Positions 33,747-43,201 of a stretch of 64,000 nt of DNA are shown in pieces (positions within the stretch are counted from its first letter, which is position 1; each line of letters starts with the position of its first letter). This stretch comes from Bacteroides sp. (GTDB lineage: Bacteria; Bacteroidota; Bacteroidia; Bacteroidales; Bacteroidaceae), in contig SUXX01000008.1 in assembly GCA_015060735.1 (NCBI GenBank), forward strand, positions 1 through 64,000, in the 5' to 3' direction. The notes below the pieces were generated by a model. The model ran no database searches. It was not told the DNA's origin and worked only from the letters and a program-made list of their open reading frames with translations. Both the position numbers and the translations under genes were made by a program.

Positions 33747-33781
33747 CAAGCGTGATGCCCCGATTCATCACCCCATGAAGC

Positions 33782-35080
33782 ATGAAATTCAAGGAAGCGA
33801 TTCAACAAACCATCCGGCGTGAGGCAATGTTCAGCCCCCAAGCCAAGTTGTTGGTGGCACTGAGCGGAGGAGCCGATTCAGTGGCTCTGCTACGTGTGTT
33901 ACTCCAACTGGGCTATGCATGCGAAGCTGCTCATTGTAACTTCCACCTCAGAGGCGATGAGAGCAATCGCGACGAGGATTTTGTCCGCCAACTCTGTGAA
34001 GAGCAAGGCATCCGTCTGCACGTCACTCACTTAGACACCGAGGCTTATGCCAAGCAGCATCAGCTCTCCATCGAGATGGCTGCTCGCGAGTTACGCTATG
34101 CGTGGTTTCATGCCTTACTCGAGGCTGATGAGAGTTTGCAATACATCGCCGTAGCCCATCATCGCGACGATAACATCGAAACACTTCTCATTAACCTTAT
34201 CCGCGGAACGGGCATCAACGGACTGACGGGCATTCCCTCGGTAAACGGACGCATTGTCCGCCCTCTGCTCGATGTGAGCCGTACCTCCATCCTGGCTTAC
34301 CTCGACCGCCTGGGACAAGCTTACGTCACCGATAGTACGAACCTAGAAGACGATTATCTCCGCAATAAAGTCCGCCTGAATCTGCTTCCGATGCTTGAGG
34401 AGCTGAATCCCTCGGTGCGTAAAACGCTCTCGGACACCATCCGCCACCTCAAAGGAGTAGCCCGAACGCATCACCACTACATCCAAGAGCAGTTGGGTCG
34501 CCACATCTGTAAGGAGGACGGTGGAACGATGCATGCCCGTATCGACCACATCCTAGGCTTTCACTCGCCCGAAGATTTTCTTTATGCGTGGCTTTATCCA
34601 CTCGGATTCAACCCCAGTCAGTTGGCTGACATCCATCAATCGTTGCTGACCAGCCAGTCCGGCAAACGCTTCCTGTCGAAGGAGTGGGAGGTGCTACGCG
34701 ACCGCGATTTGCTCTTTGTCCGCCCGTTGGACATCGGCTCTGTAGTGCCTGAACTCGAAGTTTCCGTACTGCAGTTTGGCTCTTCGTTTCAGATTCCCAC
34801 CTCGCGTGACGTTGTTTGTGTGGACGCCGACTTGATAAATCTTCCGCTTACCATCCGCAAGTGGGAGGTTGGCGACACCTTCGTTCCCTTCGGCATGAAA
34901 GGGAAAAAGAGTGTGTGTAAGTACATGACCGACCGTAAATTCACGCTCTTTCAAAAGGAGAACCAATATGTAGCTCTCAGCAACGGTCAGGTGGTTTGGC
35001 TCATTGGTGAACGTCTGGATAATCGCTTCCGCATCAGCGAAAACACCCGTCGTGTGTGCATCCTTCGCATCAAAAAGTAA
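33782..35080 (+). CDS. tilS: tRNA(Ile)-lysidine synthetase
   Basis: A 432-residue PP-loop ATPase that changes the wobble C of the CAU-anticodon tRNA-Ile to lysidine, so it reads AUA. PP-loop SGGADSVAL near residue 28, then AHCNFHLRGDESNRDEDFV and VAHHRDDNIETLLINLIRGTG are all diagnostic. The C-terminal TilS substrate-binding domain is also present (LTIRKWEVGDTFVPFGMKGKK). Essential in bacteria. Transcribed alone and convergent with the housekeeping operon downstream. Confidence 0.97.
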   Translation: MKFKEAIQQTIRREAMFSPQAKLLVALSGGADSVALLRVLLQLGYACEAAHCNFHLRGDESNRDEDFVRQLCEEQGIRLHVTHLDTEAYAKQHQLSIEMAARELRYAWFHALLEADESLQYIAVAHHRDDNIETLLINLIRGTGINGLTGIPSVNGRIVRPLLDVSRTSILAYLDRLGQAYVTDSTNLEDDYLRNKVRLNLLPMLEELNPSVRKTLSDTIRHLKGVARTHHHYIQEQLGRHICKEDGGTMHARIDHILGFHSPEDFLYAWLYPLGFNPSQLADIHQSLLTSQSGKRFLSKEWEVLRDRDLLFVRPLDIGSVVPELEVSVLQFGSSFQIPTSRDVVCVDADLINLPLTIRKWEVGDTFVPFGMKGKKSVCKYMTDRKFTLFQKENQYVALSNGQVVWLIGERLDNRFRISENTRRVCILRIKK

Positions 35081-35230
35081 TTTCACTATCAACACTGCAA
35101 AGGTATCACTTTGCCAATCGGGTTGTCAAGTATTTCAGGATATTTTTTCACTTTTATTTTAAATACGAAGATGGAATTTTAAAACATAAAGGCGAGTAGG
35201 AGGATAGCGAAGGTGAAATGGAATTCAGTA

Positions 35231-35401
35231 ATGTCTCAGTTTCTCAGTTTCTCAATTAAAAAACACCGCTCTCTTTTCATCTAAAAAAAATACTAATAAT
35301 ATATATATAATTATATATATATTATTAGTAAAATTATTTTATATATTTAGCCGTAGATATAAGCTTGAAAAATAAACTGAGAAACTGAGAAACTGAGACA
35401 T
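35231..35401. repeat. 171-bp nested palindrome between convergent genes
   Basis: Outer arms of 24 bp are perfect inverted copies: ATGTCTCAGTTTCTCAGTTT... (35231-35254) and the complement at 35378-35401. Each arm holds tandem TCTCAGTTT units. At the centre, 35291-35330 is a perfect 40-bp AT palindrome (TACTAATAATATATATATAA and its complement). No target duplication was found. It fills most of the 337-bp gap between tilS and the degenerate-protease gene. A MITE-like element or a strong bidirectional terminator are the options. Confidence 0.85.
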
Positions 35402-35417
35402 GTGGTCTATTGTCTTT

Positions 35418-37121
35418 TTACTTGCAATATTTTTCGATAAGTTTGTCTACCAGTGTGTCGCCCAGCGACTTAGCCTTGTCGAAGTTGGCACATGCTTCTT
35501 TGTTCATCTTCTTCAGTGCTTGGGCATATCCCAACAAACGATAGCCTGGAGCCGACTGATTATCGAGCGAAACGACCTTTTGGAAGGCCGATAAGGCTTC
35601 GTCAAGCTGATTTACACGCAAATGTACAGCACCTTTTTCCAACCATATATCTACATTGTCGGGAGCCAATTCGGCTGCTTTGTTGATGTCGTTCAAGGCT
35701 TGTTGATACATGCGGCATTGCATTTCCACTTGTTCACGTTCAAAATAGAATGCAGCAGTGGCATTGCTTCCTACAATTTCTTCGAACTGGTTGTAATCCA
35801 ATACGGCTTCGCGATACTTCTTGGCATCGGCTTTCAGGGTAGCCCGTTCGTAGAAGTATGCGGCAGCTTCGGTCAGATAAGGCTTGCTCAGACGCACAAT
35901 GGCACTATCCATCAAAGCGATGACTTCGTTGATGTCGCTACCTTCGGTCATTTGCTTCGCTTTAGCTGCCGAGTAAAAAGTAGCGGGGCCGGCCATCGGA
36001 GTTTTGTTTACTTTGTCGAAGCTATTGAAGGCTTCTGCATAATTCTTGTTGGCAAAGAGAATGTCGCCTTCCATTTGCAGATACAAGGCTTGTTCGTCTT
36101 CTTGGATTGCTTCTCGAATCAGGTTTAACGCTCTTTCGTAAGTCCATGACTCAAAGGGAGTTTCATTTTCGGGTACAGACAAACGGTAAGCGTAGATAGC
36201 CTTGGCTACGTGATGCTTTACTTCGGCTTTTTTGTTCGAAATTTCGATGGCTTTCTTCAAGTCTTCGTCGGCTTGTGCATAGCGATCGGCCTTCTTGTTT
36301 TCGATGAAATAGAGTGCTCTTTGCAAGTATCCATCGTAGCTGTTGGGGAACTGAATCATGAAGTCCTGAATGAGTTCCAGGTAGTCTTCTTCGTTCATCT
36401 GACCCGACGACATGTGCAAGAACACAAAGGCTTGTTCTTCGTTGTCGGGCAAGGCTTTCTTGATGCCGATGCTATTCAAGGCCACATCGTTCATCGACAA
36501 TGCACTGACACTGAGTGAGGCTCCGTAACCGGCTCCGATGGCATAACTTTCGGTGCTTTCGTCCGAAGCATTCTTCTGAATCAGGCCAAGCACTTCGCCA
36601 TTGGCATTCATAATGGGGCAACTCACAGTCTTTTCGCCGGTCTTCATCTCCAGCGTGTAATAGAAGGAATTGTTCCCGATGCTATCTACAGCCGTAACTT
36701 TACCCGTTTGGCAAGTGGTGGCTTTTTGCGTAGAATAGGGAAGAAGATACACGGTTTCGCCCACTTTGGCCGGTTGCGAGGCCAGATTTAACGTGATTTG
36801 TTTCTTGTCGATGGGAGTCATGAACTTCACGATGTCGTACATCGAATTGGCTCCGGCGATGCGGGTTACTTCCGATTGTTTGCCTTCCGAATTGATTATT
36901 ACGGCACGTTCGGCCCCTTCGAACAGGGTATAATCGGACAAGGCTGTGCCCTGTGCATCGATATAGAATCCGTTACCGGTGCCCTTCATTTGGTTATCCT
37001 TGTCATAGGTAACAATGGAAAAAACGGCTTTTTTAGCCTTTTCAGCCCACTTAGGCGTTACTTGTGCCGATGCCAGCATGGTGAGCAGGCAACAGGCTAC
37101 TGTCCAAATAGTTCTTTTCAT
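35418..37121 (-). CDS. Exported degenerate trypsin-like protein with TPR repeats
   Basis: A 567-residue protein with a signal peptide (1-19, ending ASAQ). Residues about 25-215 have the fold pattern of an S1-type (Deg/HtrA) protease: KAVFSIVTYDKDNQMKGTGNGFYIDAQGTALSDYTLF, DIVKFMT, and SCPIMNANGEVLGL. The catalytic His position (normally T-N-x-H-V) reads SDYTLF, and the Ser motif lacks the GxSG consensus, so hydrolysis is unlikely. Residues from about 240 are TPR-like repeats (ANKNYAEAFNSFDKV, YQQALNDINKAAELAPDN, LDEALSAFQKVVSLDN). A periplasmic binding or scaffold role is inferred. Last gene of the dnaN operon, 14 bp after rlmB. Confidence 0.85.
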   Translation of the reverse strand: MKRTIWTVACCLLTMLASAQVTPKWAEKAKKAVFSIVTYDKDNQMKGTGNGFYIDAQGTALSDYTLFEGAERAVIINSEGKQSEVTRIAGANSMYDIVKFMTPIDKKQITLNLASQPAKVGETVYLLPYSTQKATTCQTGKVTAVDSIGNNSFYYTLEMKTGEKTVSCPIMNANGEVLGLIQKNASDESTESYAIGAGYGASLSVSALSMNDVALNSIGIKKALPDNEEQAFVFLHMSSGQMNEEDYLELIQDFMIQFPNSYDGYLQRALYFIENKKADRYAQADEDLKKAIEISNKKAEVKHHVAKAIYAYRLSVPENETPFESWTYERALNLIREAIQEDEQALYLQMEGDILFANKNYAEAFNSFDKVNKTPMAGPATFYSAAKAKQMTEGSDINEVIALMDSAIVRLSKPYLTEAAAYFYERATLKADAKKYREAVLDYNQFEEIVGSNATAAFYFEREQVEMQCRMYQQALNDINKAAELAPDNVDIWLEKGAVHLRVNQLDEALSAFQKVVSLDNQSAPGYRLLGYAQALKKMNKEACANFDKAKSLGDTLVDKLIEKYCK

Positions 37122-37135
37122 ATTGTTTTCTGCTT

Positions 37136-37891
37136 TTATTCTTCACTAGCGAAACCGCGTTGTTTTACGGCTTCGTATATCAAAACCCCGGCAGCTACCG
37201 ATACGTTGAGCGATTCGATGGTGCCTTTCATCGGGATTTTTATCCATTCATCGCACAAGGCCAGGTGTTCGTATGACACCCCTTTGTCTTCGGCTCCCAT
37301 GATAATGCAAGTCGGGTCCATATAATTGGCCTTACTATAATCGTAATCGCCCTTTTCGGTAGCAGCTACAATCTTAAATCCGCTATCTTTCAGGAACTTG
37401 ATGGTGTTTGTCAGGCTCTTTTCACGACATACGGGCAGGGTGTGCAAGGCTCCGGCCGAAGTCTTGATGGCATCGGCATTCACACTCACACTGTTCTTGG
37501 CCGGGATGATGATACCATCCACTCCGGCACACTCGCAAGTACGGGCAATGGCTCCGAAGTTTCGCACATCCGTAATACCGTCGAGCATAATGAACAGAGG
37601 ATTTTTACCTTCTTCGAAGAGAAAAGGAACCAAGTCCTCGGTCTTCTGATAGGTGATGGACGAGATGTAGGCCACCACTCCTTGGTGATTTTTGCGTGTA
37701 ATGCGGTTGATACGTTCTACCGGCACACGTTGCACAGGGATCAGCGTACCCTTTAACACGGCAAAGAGTTCTTTCGAGAGGTCACTCTGGATGTCGCGTT
37801 TCACCAGTATTTTGTCTATTTCCTTACCGGCCTGAATGGCTTCAATCACGGCACGTACGCCGAATATCATTTCACTTTTTTCTGTCATCAT
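37136..37891 (-). CDS. rlmB: TrmH-type rRNA 2'-O-methyltransferase (RlmB-like)
   Basis: A 251-residue SPOUT methyltransferase that 2'-O-methylates guanosine in 23S rRNA. The N-terminal RNA-binding part (FGVRAVIEAIQAGKEIDKILV) is followed by the SPOUT knot with motif 1 (TDVRNFGAIARTCE), motif 2 (IIMGAEDKGVS) and motif 3 (IPMKGTIESLNVSVAAGVLIYE). The start overlaps the recN stop by 4 bp (ATGA). Target base assignment follows the family, not evidence here. Confidence 0.93.
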   Translation of the reverse strand: MMTEKSEMIFGVRAVIEAIQAGKEIDKILVKRDIQSDLSKELFAVLKGTLIPVQRVPVERINRITRKNHQGVVAYISSITYQKTEDLVPFLFEEGKNPLFIMLDGITDVRNFGAIARTCECAGVDGIIIPAKNSVSVNADAIKTSAGALHTLPVCREKSLTNTIKFLKDSGFKIVAATEKGDYDYSKANYMDPTCIIMGAEDKGVSYEHLALCDEWIKIPMKGTIESLNVSVAAGVLIYEAVKQRGFASEE

Positions 37892-39558
37892 AGCGTTTCG
37901 TTGTTAAGTAAGGCCTTCGCGTTGTTCAGTGCCGCTTCGGTTAGCGTGGCACCGCTCAACATATGGGCAATTTCATGGATTCTTTCTTCGTTGTCAAGCG
38001 GGCGGATGTGGCTATTGGTACCCGTTTCTGTGTCTTCCTTGTACACTTTGTAGTGATGCGAGCCTCGTGCAGCAATTTGTGGCAGATGGGTGATGCTGAT
38101 GACTTGTCGGTCAGCTTCTCCCATTTCGTGCATAATCAATGCCATTTTCTCGGCAATCGAGCCCGAAACCCCCGTATCTATCTCGTCGAAGATGATGGTG
38201 GGAAGCTTCACGGCACCGGCTATCATGGCTTTGAGCGAAAGCATCACACGGGCTATTTCACCACCCGAGGCAATGGAGGCTACATTTTGCAACACACCAT
38301 TCTTGTTGGCCGAGAAAAGGAATGTTACATTGTCCATCCCGTTTGCATCCGGTTCCTTGCGGGGAGTCAATTCTACGGCAAAACGTACGTTTGGCATACC
38401 TAGCGGTACGAGATAAGCTTGCATTTGCTTTTCGATGTCGCGGGCAGCTACCGAACGCATGTCAGTGAGCCGGGTTGCTTGTTCTTTTACCTTATTATAT
38501 AGTTCTTCTTTTTGTTTGGTAAGTTCCTGAATACGGTCATCGCTCGATGTGATGGCATCCAACTTGGCACGAAGTTCTTCTGCCAAAGCGAGAAGTTCGT
38601 CTACCGAAGACACGTGATGCTTTTGTTGAAGAGAGTATATCAAGTTTAATCGTTCGTTCACGAAATCAAGACGAGCGGGATTGAATTCTACCTCTTCTGC
38701 GGCATTGGCCACCTCGTGCGACAAGTCTTTCAACTCGATGTAGCAACTTTCCAGTCGGTTTGCCCACTCTTGTGCCGGAGCATATACCCGCGAAATGCCT
38801 TGAAGCGTATGCATACAGTCCTTAGCCATCGATAGGAGGGCCTGTTCGTCTGATGTCATGATTAGATCGGCTTTATAGAGGCTCGACTTGATTTCCTCTG
38901 CATGGCTCAAGGTATCCGCTTCTTGTTCAAGCTCCTCTTGTTCGCCTGATTGCAAACGTGCTTCTTCCAGTTGGTTCACTTGGAAACGGATATAATCTTC
39001 ATCCTGACGATTCTTTTCAGCTTGTTCTATCAGGTTGGTAAGCTCGCGTGAAGTTCGTTTATAGTCATTGAACAGGGATTGATATGCGGACATCTGCTCT
39101 TCGTCATGAGCCAAAATATCAAGCACACTGAGTTGAAAATCCTCTTTATTAAGTAGGAGATTCTGATGTTGGCTATGTACATCTATGAGTTTTTCGCCCA
39201 GCATTTTCATTTGAGCCAACGAAGCCGGGGTATCGTTGATGAATGCACGGCTCTTGCCCGAGGATAATAATTCCCGACGAAGGATACATTCACCTTCTTC
39301 ATATTCCAAATCGTTTTCCTGGAAAAAGTCCTCCAATCGATAGGATGACACATCGAAACGTGCTTCGACAATACATTTCGTAGCCCCTGTTTTGATGGCT
39401 TTGATGTCGGCACGTTGACCTACCAACAGGCCGATAGCCCCAAGAATGATTGACTTACCTGCTCCCGTCTCGCCGGTAATGACCGAAAAGCCCGGATGAA
39501 AGTCAATATCGAGCGACTCTATCAATGCATAGTTTTGTATATGAATGGATTGAAGCAT
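37888..39558 (-). CDS. recN: DNA repair protein RecN
   Basis: A 556-residue SMC-like ATPase used in double-strand break repair. Head N half: VITGETGAGKSIILGAIGL (Walker A). Coiled-coil arms about 150-350, rich in Glu/Gln. Head C half: IASGGEIARVMLSLKAM (signature) and PTIIFDEIDTGVSGSIA (Walker B). Full length. It lies 4 bp after coaBC and overlaps rlmB, within the dnaN operon. Confidence 0.96.
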   Translation of the reverse strand: MLQSIHIQNYALIESLDIDFHPGFSVITGETGAGKSIILGAIGLLVGQRADIKAIKTGATKCIVEARFDVSSYRLEDFFQENDLEYEEGECILRRELLSSGKSRAFINDTPASLAQMKMLGEKLIDVHSQHQNLLLNKEDFQLSVLDILAHDEEQMSAYQSLFNDYKRTSRELTNLIEQAEKNRQDEDYIRFQVNQLEEARLQSGEQEELEQEADTLSHAEEIKSSLYKADLIMTSDEQALLSMAKDCMHTLQGISRVYAPAQEWANRLESCYIELKDLSHEVANAAEEVEFNPARLDFVNERLNLIYSLQQKHHVSSVDELLALAEELRAKLDAITSSDDRIQELTKQKEELYNKVKEQATRLTDMRSVAARDIEKQMQAYLVPLGMPNVRFAVELTPRKEPDANGMDNVTFLFSANKNGVLQNVASIASGGEIARVMLSLKAMIAGAVKLPTIIFDEIDTGVSGSIAEKMALIMHEMGEADRQVISITHLPQIAARGSHHYKVYKEDTETGTNSHIRPLDNEERIHEIAHMLSGATLTEAALNNAKALLNNETL

Positions 39559-39562
39559 ACGT

Positions 39563-40759
39563 TTATATTGTTTTTGCTAACCGGTCGATAATGTCTTTCG
39601 CCACTTCTTTCTTGTCTTTCAAAGGGTAGGGTGTAGCCCCTTCGCGATCGATGATGGTAATTTTGTTGGTGTCTACACGGAAACCGGCTCCTTGGTCGTT
39701 CAGCGAATTGAGCACGATGAAATCGAAATTCTTACGTTCAAGCTTGCCTTGGGCATTCGAAGCTTCATCGTTTGTTTCCAGAGCAAATCCCACTAATACT
39801 TGGCCTTGTTTTTTCGAGGCACCGAGTGAGGCTGCGATGTCTTGTGTTGGTTTCAAGCGTAACACCAAATCATCTTTCTCGCGTTTGATTTTCTGCTCGG
39901 ATGCTTGCTCGGGAGTAAAATCGGCCACAGCTGCACATAGGATACCTGCATCGGCATCGGCATAGGCTTTGCGAGCAGCTTCATACATCTGCTGGGCACT
40001 TTCTACATCTACCCGACGAATGTTCGGATGATGGGCTTGCAAGGTTACAGGACCACTCACCAATACCACTTCAGCACCTCTTGAGGCACATTCTTCGGCT
40101 AATGCATATCCCATTTTTCCCGACGAATAATTTCCGATAAAGCGTACGGGGTCTATCTTTTCATACGTAGGGCCGGCGGTAATCACGATCTTCTTCCCGA
40201 GGAGGTCTTGTTGTTGCGAAAAGAATGTTTCTAACACTTCGATGATTTTCTCGGGCTCTTCCATGCGTCCTTTACCTACCAGATGACTTGCCAATTCGCC
40301 CGATGCCGGTTCGATGATATGATTGCCATACGAACGAAGGATGTCCAGATTCTTCTGAGTGGACGGATGAGCAAACATGTCCAAGTCCATGGCTGGAGCC
40401 ACAAACACAGGAGCCTTCATAGACAGATAAGTGGTGATGAGCATGTTATCGGCTACTCCATGTGCCATCTTTCCAATGGTGCTGGCCGTAGCCGGTGCTA
40501 TAATCATGGCATCGGCCCAAAGTCCTAAATCGACATGGCTATGCCAGGTACCATCTCGTTGCGAAAAGAATTCACTGATCACCGGCTTGCTGGTCAGTGC
40601 AGAGAGGGTGATGGGAGTGATAAACTCTTTGCCTGCCGGGGTAATGACCACCTGTACTTCGGCTCCCTTTTTGATAAGTCCACGAATGAGTATAGCCGCT
40701 TTGTAGGCGGCTATGCTTCCGGTAATACCTAATACGATTTTTTTTCCTTTCATATTCAT
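39563..40759 (-). CDS. coaBC: Bifunctional CoaBC (4'-phosphopantothenoylcysteine synthetase/decarboxylase)
   Basis: A 398-residue enzyme for two coenzyme A steps. The N-terminal flavoprotein decarboxylase (CoaC) shows ITGSIAAYKAAILIRGLIK, the active-site His in HSHVDLGLWADAMIIAPATA, and VAPAMDLDMFAHPSTQKN. The C-terminal synthetase (CoaB) begins KIVITAGPTYEKIDPVRFIGNYSSGKMG. A second ATG two codons inside is also usable. It overlaps the preceding exonuclease gene by 4 bp. Confidence 0.97.
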   Translation of the reverse strand: MNMKGKKIVLGITGSIAAYKAAILIRGLIKKGAEVQVVITPAGKEFITPITLSALTSKPVISEFFSQRDGTWHSHVDLGLWADAMIIAPATASTIGKMAHGVADNMLITTYLSMKAPVFVAPAMDLDMFAHPSTQKNLDILRSYGNHIIEPASGELASHLVGKGRMEEPEKIIEVLETFFSQQQDLLGKKIVITAGPTYEKIDPVRFIGNYSSGKMGYALAEECASRGAEVVLVSGPVTLQAHHPNIRRVDVESAQQMYEAARKAYADADAGILCAAVADFTPEQASEQKIKREKDDLVLRLKPTQDIAASLGASKKQGQVLVGFALETNDEASNAQGKLERKNFDFIVLNSLNDQGAGFRVDTNKITIIDREGATPYPLKDKKEVAKDIIDRLAKTI

Positions 40760-41532
40760 TTTAAAAGTCCAGTCTCGCGAAGTCTGATTTTAGTCAATAC
40801 ATTCTTGGTATTCAAGGTAAAATCTCCCTGCATAATCCATCCATAATATCCTAAATCCTTCTTGAGTACTTCGGCTACGGACATACCTTTATATTTACCG
40901 AAGTTAAAGATTTCCACACCTTTATCGTTGTAAACAATACGACCAGCAAAATCTACATTCTTATTAAAACTGGAGTAATTGGAGAGGAAAGCGATGTCAT
41001 TCTCCAACACATCCGGATAGTGGTCGAGTTGGGCTTTCAATACTTCATAAGTGGCACGCGTATCGGCCTCGGCGGTATGAGCATCCTCCAAGTTCTTGTT
41101 GCAATAGAATTTGTAAGCTGCACTCAGAGTCCGTTGTTCAAGTTTGTGATAAATCACTTGCACATCCACAAACTTACGCTTCATCAAGTCTACATCCACA
41201 CCGGCACGCAAAAACTCCTCGGCCAACACGGGGATGTCAAAACGATTGGAGTTGAAACCGGCCAAGTCACATCCTTCGATATCCGAGGCTATCTTCTTGG
41301 CTACATCCTTGAAGGTAGGACAATCCACCACATCGGCATCATAAATGCCATGAATGGCCGATGAACTTTCGGGGATGTGCATTTCAGGGTTAATGCGTAG
41401 AGTCTTGCTCTCTTCATTTCCATTAGGATAAACCTTCAAGTAGCAAATTTCTACGATTCTGTCGCTATTGATATTAGTACCCGTGGTCTCCAAGTCGAAA
41501 AAGACCAGCGGGTTTTTTAAATTCAACTTCAT
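40756..41532 (-). CDS. 3'-5' exonuclease (DEDD) with C-terminal DUF3820-like part
   Basis: A 258-residue protein. The N-terminal exonuclease domain has the acidic motifs FFDLETTGTN (DxE), AGFNSNRFDIPVL and DAHTAEADTRATYEVL (with Hx4D), so it belongs to the DnaQ/epsilon superfamily. The C-terminal FNFGKYKGMSVAEVLKKDLGYYGW matches the DUF3820 pattern. It acts on single-stranded DNA or RNA ends; a proofreading or repair role is inferred from co-location with dnaN. The start at 41532 (ATG) was preferred to a TTG 12 bp upstream. It begins 16 bp after dnaN. Confidence 0.93.
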   Translation of the reverse strand: MKLNLKNPLVFFDLETTGTNINSDRIVEICYLKVYPNGNEESKTLRINPEMHIPESSSAIHGIYDADVVDCPTFKDVAKKIASDIEGCDLAGFNSNRFDIPVLAEEFLRAGVDVDLMKRKFVDVQVIYHKLEQRTLSAAYKFYCNKNLEDAHTAEADTRATYEVLKAQLDHYPDVLENDIAFLSNYSSFNKNVDFAGRIVYNDKGVEIFNFGKYKGMSVAEVLKKDLGYYGWIMQGDFTLNTKNVLTKIRLRETGLLK

Positions 41533-41548
41533 CTTTTCCTTCAAAAGC

Positions 41549-42673
41549 TTAGTCGTTCAACATCATTGGCATCAACAACATGAGCAGGTCTTCTTCGTCT
41601 TCGGCTTCTACCGGCACGATGACACCGGCACGCGATGGGTCGGCCAATTCAATGACAACTTCCTGACAAGAGATGTTGTTCAATATATCAATAAGGAAAG
41701 TCGATTTGAAACCGATGCTCATCGGAGTTCCTTCGTATTGGCACATCAATGTTTCTTCGGCAGAGGTAGAGAAGTCGATGTCCTGACCCGAAATCTGAAT
41801 GCGGTTGATGTCCAAGTGCAACTTTATCAAACTGCTAGCTGCTGACGAGAACACAGAAACACGCTTCAAAGCACTGATGAATGCGGCACGGTCAATCGTA
41901 GCCTTGTGAGGATTATTCTGAGGAATAACCGAATTATAGTTCGGATAACGACCTTCAATCAATCGGCAGGTCATCGAATAATTTTCGAGTGTAAACACGG
42001 CATTTCGGTCGTCGAATCCTACTTGTACATCGCCTTGTTCTTTCGGCAAGAGATTCTTGAGCAAAGTAGCCGGCTTCTTAGGAAGGATAAAAGCTGCTTT
42101 TTCATTACCGCGAGCCTTGTAAGTCTTGTTTCTAACCAGTTTATGGCCATCCGAAGCTACAAATGTAATGTCTTCGGTAGTGATATCGAAATAAATACCG
42201 TTCATCACCGGACGAAGTTCGTCATCAGCCGTAGCAAAGAGAGCACGATTGATGCCATTCATCATCACCGGTGCACCCATCGTTACTTGCACGGCATTGC
42301 TACCCAATCCGGGTGTTTGTGGATACTCATCAGCATTTTGTCCCATCAAGCGGTATTTACCATTTTGATATTGCACGCTGATTTCAAAATTATCCGTATT
42401 TACTTCAAATGTAAGAGGCTGTTCAGGAATTTCCTTCAAAGCATCAAGAATGGTTTTAGAAGATACGGCAAAGCGTCCTTCACCTTCATTTTCAATAACT
42501 TCCGTTGATGTGACCAAGGTTGTTTCGCTATCCGATGCGGTAATCGACAATGTGCCATCATTCAGTTCCATCAAGAAACAATCCAAGATAGGCAATGAGT
42601 TTTTTGAATTTATGACACGGCTGATAGCCTGCAAATGGCTGAATAATCCAGTACTTGATACAATGAATTTCAT
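41549..42673 (-). CDS. dnaN: DNA polymerase III sliding clamp (beta subunit)
   Basis: A 374-residue processivity clamp. The three-domain DnaN order is present: MKFIVSSTGLFSHLQAISRVI at the start, LPILDCFLMEL, DELRPVMNGIYFDI in domain 2 and LIDILNNISCQEVVIEL with a Pro-rich C-terminus. Full length. First gene of the operon dnaN, exonuclease, coaBC, recN, rlmB and the degenerate-protease gene, with spacings of 15 bp or less. A promoter element TATCTTTG lies at 42725-42732. Confidence 0.97.
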   Translation of the reverse strand: MKFIVSSTGLFSHLQAISRVINSKNSLPILDCFLMELNDGTLSITASDSETTLVTSTEVIENEGEGRFAVSSKTILDALKEIPEQPLTFEVNTDNFEISVQYQNGKYRLMGQNADEYPQTPGLGSNAVQVTMGAPVMMNGINRALFATADDELRPVMNGIYFDITTEDITFVASDGHKLVRNKTYKARGNEKAAFILPKKPATLLKNLLPKEQGDVQVGFDDRNAVFTLENYSMTCRLIEGRYPNYNSVIPQNNPHKATIDRAAFISALKRVSVFSSAASSLIKLHLDINRIQISGQDIDFSTSAEETLMCQYEGTPMSIGFKSTFLIDILNNISCQEVVIELADPSRAGVIVPVEAEDEEDLLMLLMPMMLND

Positions 42674-42724
42674 AGGTTTTATAGCATTTTATTTATTATC
42701 AAAAAGTTATCATTTTTAATTTGC

Positions 42725-42732
42725 CAAAGATA
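42725..42732 (-). promoter_or_regulatory. -7 promoter element of the dnaN operon
   Basis: TATCTTTG on the minus strand, about 52 bp upstream of the dnaN ATG. No good -33 box. Confidence 0.5.
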
Positions 42733-42829
42733 GTAAAAAGTTTGCATATCGAGCGTAAAAAAGAACTCAAAAATTAGCATCATTCAAACAAAAAGAGTAT
42801 TTTCGCAACAAAATTAAACGTATTTAAAA

Positions 42830-43201
42830 ATGGAATTATCAGGAAAAGTTATTGCCGTGCTTGAACCAAGAGGCGGTGTATCAAAGGCTGGCAACAATTG
42901 GAAAGCTCAGGAATATGTAATCGAAACTCATGACCAATATCCACGCAAGATGTGTTTCGATGTGTTTGGCGAAGAAAAAATCAATCAGTTCAATATCCAA
43001 ATCGGAGAGGAACTGACCGTATCATTCGATATTGATGCCCGCGAATGGCAAGGACGTTGGTTTAATAGTATCCGTGCATGGAAAGTGGAACGCGTATCAA
43101 CCCAACAACCGGCTCCGATAGACGATGTTCCTTTCCCTCCGATGAATGCGGCTCCGGTAGATTTTTCGCCCGGTGATGAAAAGGATGACTTGCCGTTCTA
43201 A
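42830..43201 (+). CDS. DUF3127 domain protein
   Basis: A 123-residue soluble protein of the Bacteroidetes DUF3127 family, which has the look of an OB-fold: MELSGKVIAVLEPRGGVSKAG, KAQEYVIETHDQYPRKMCFDVFG, LTVSFDIDAREWQGRWFNSIRAWKV. A nucleic-acid-binding role is inferred from the fold and its position between dnaN and rho. The last 30 residues are Pro-rich and acidic (DDVPFPPMNAAPVDFSPGDEKDDLPF), the kind of tip seen in SSB proteins. It ends at a strong bidirectional terminator shared with rho. Confidence 0.85.
   Translation: MELSGKVIAVLEPRGGVSKAGNNWKAQEYVIETHDQYPRKMCFDVFGEEKINQFNIQIGEELTVSFDIDAREWQGRWFNSIRAWKVERVSTQQPAPIDDVPFPPMNAAPVDFSPGDEKDDLPF

Noticed and set aside
31164-33749. 861-codon frame for FeoB
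   Set aside because: The first 46 codons have no domain content and lie upstream of the feoAB promoter. The FeoA domain begins at 33611.
35291-35330. Replication origin or dif-like site
   Set aside because: The 40-bp palindrome is purely alternating A/T, with no DnaA boxes and no XerCD-type core arms.
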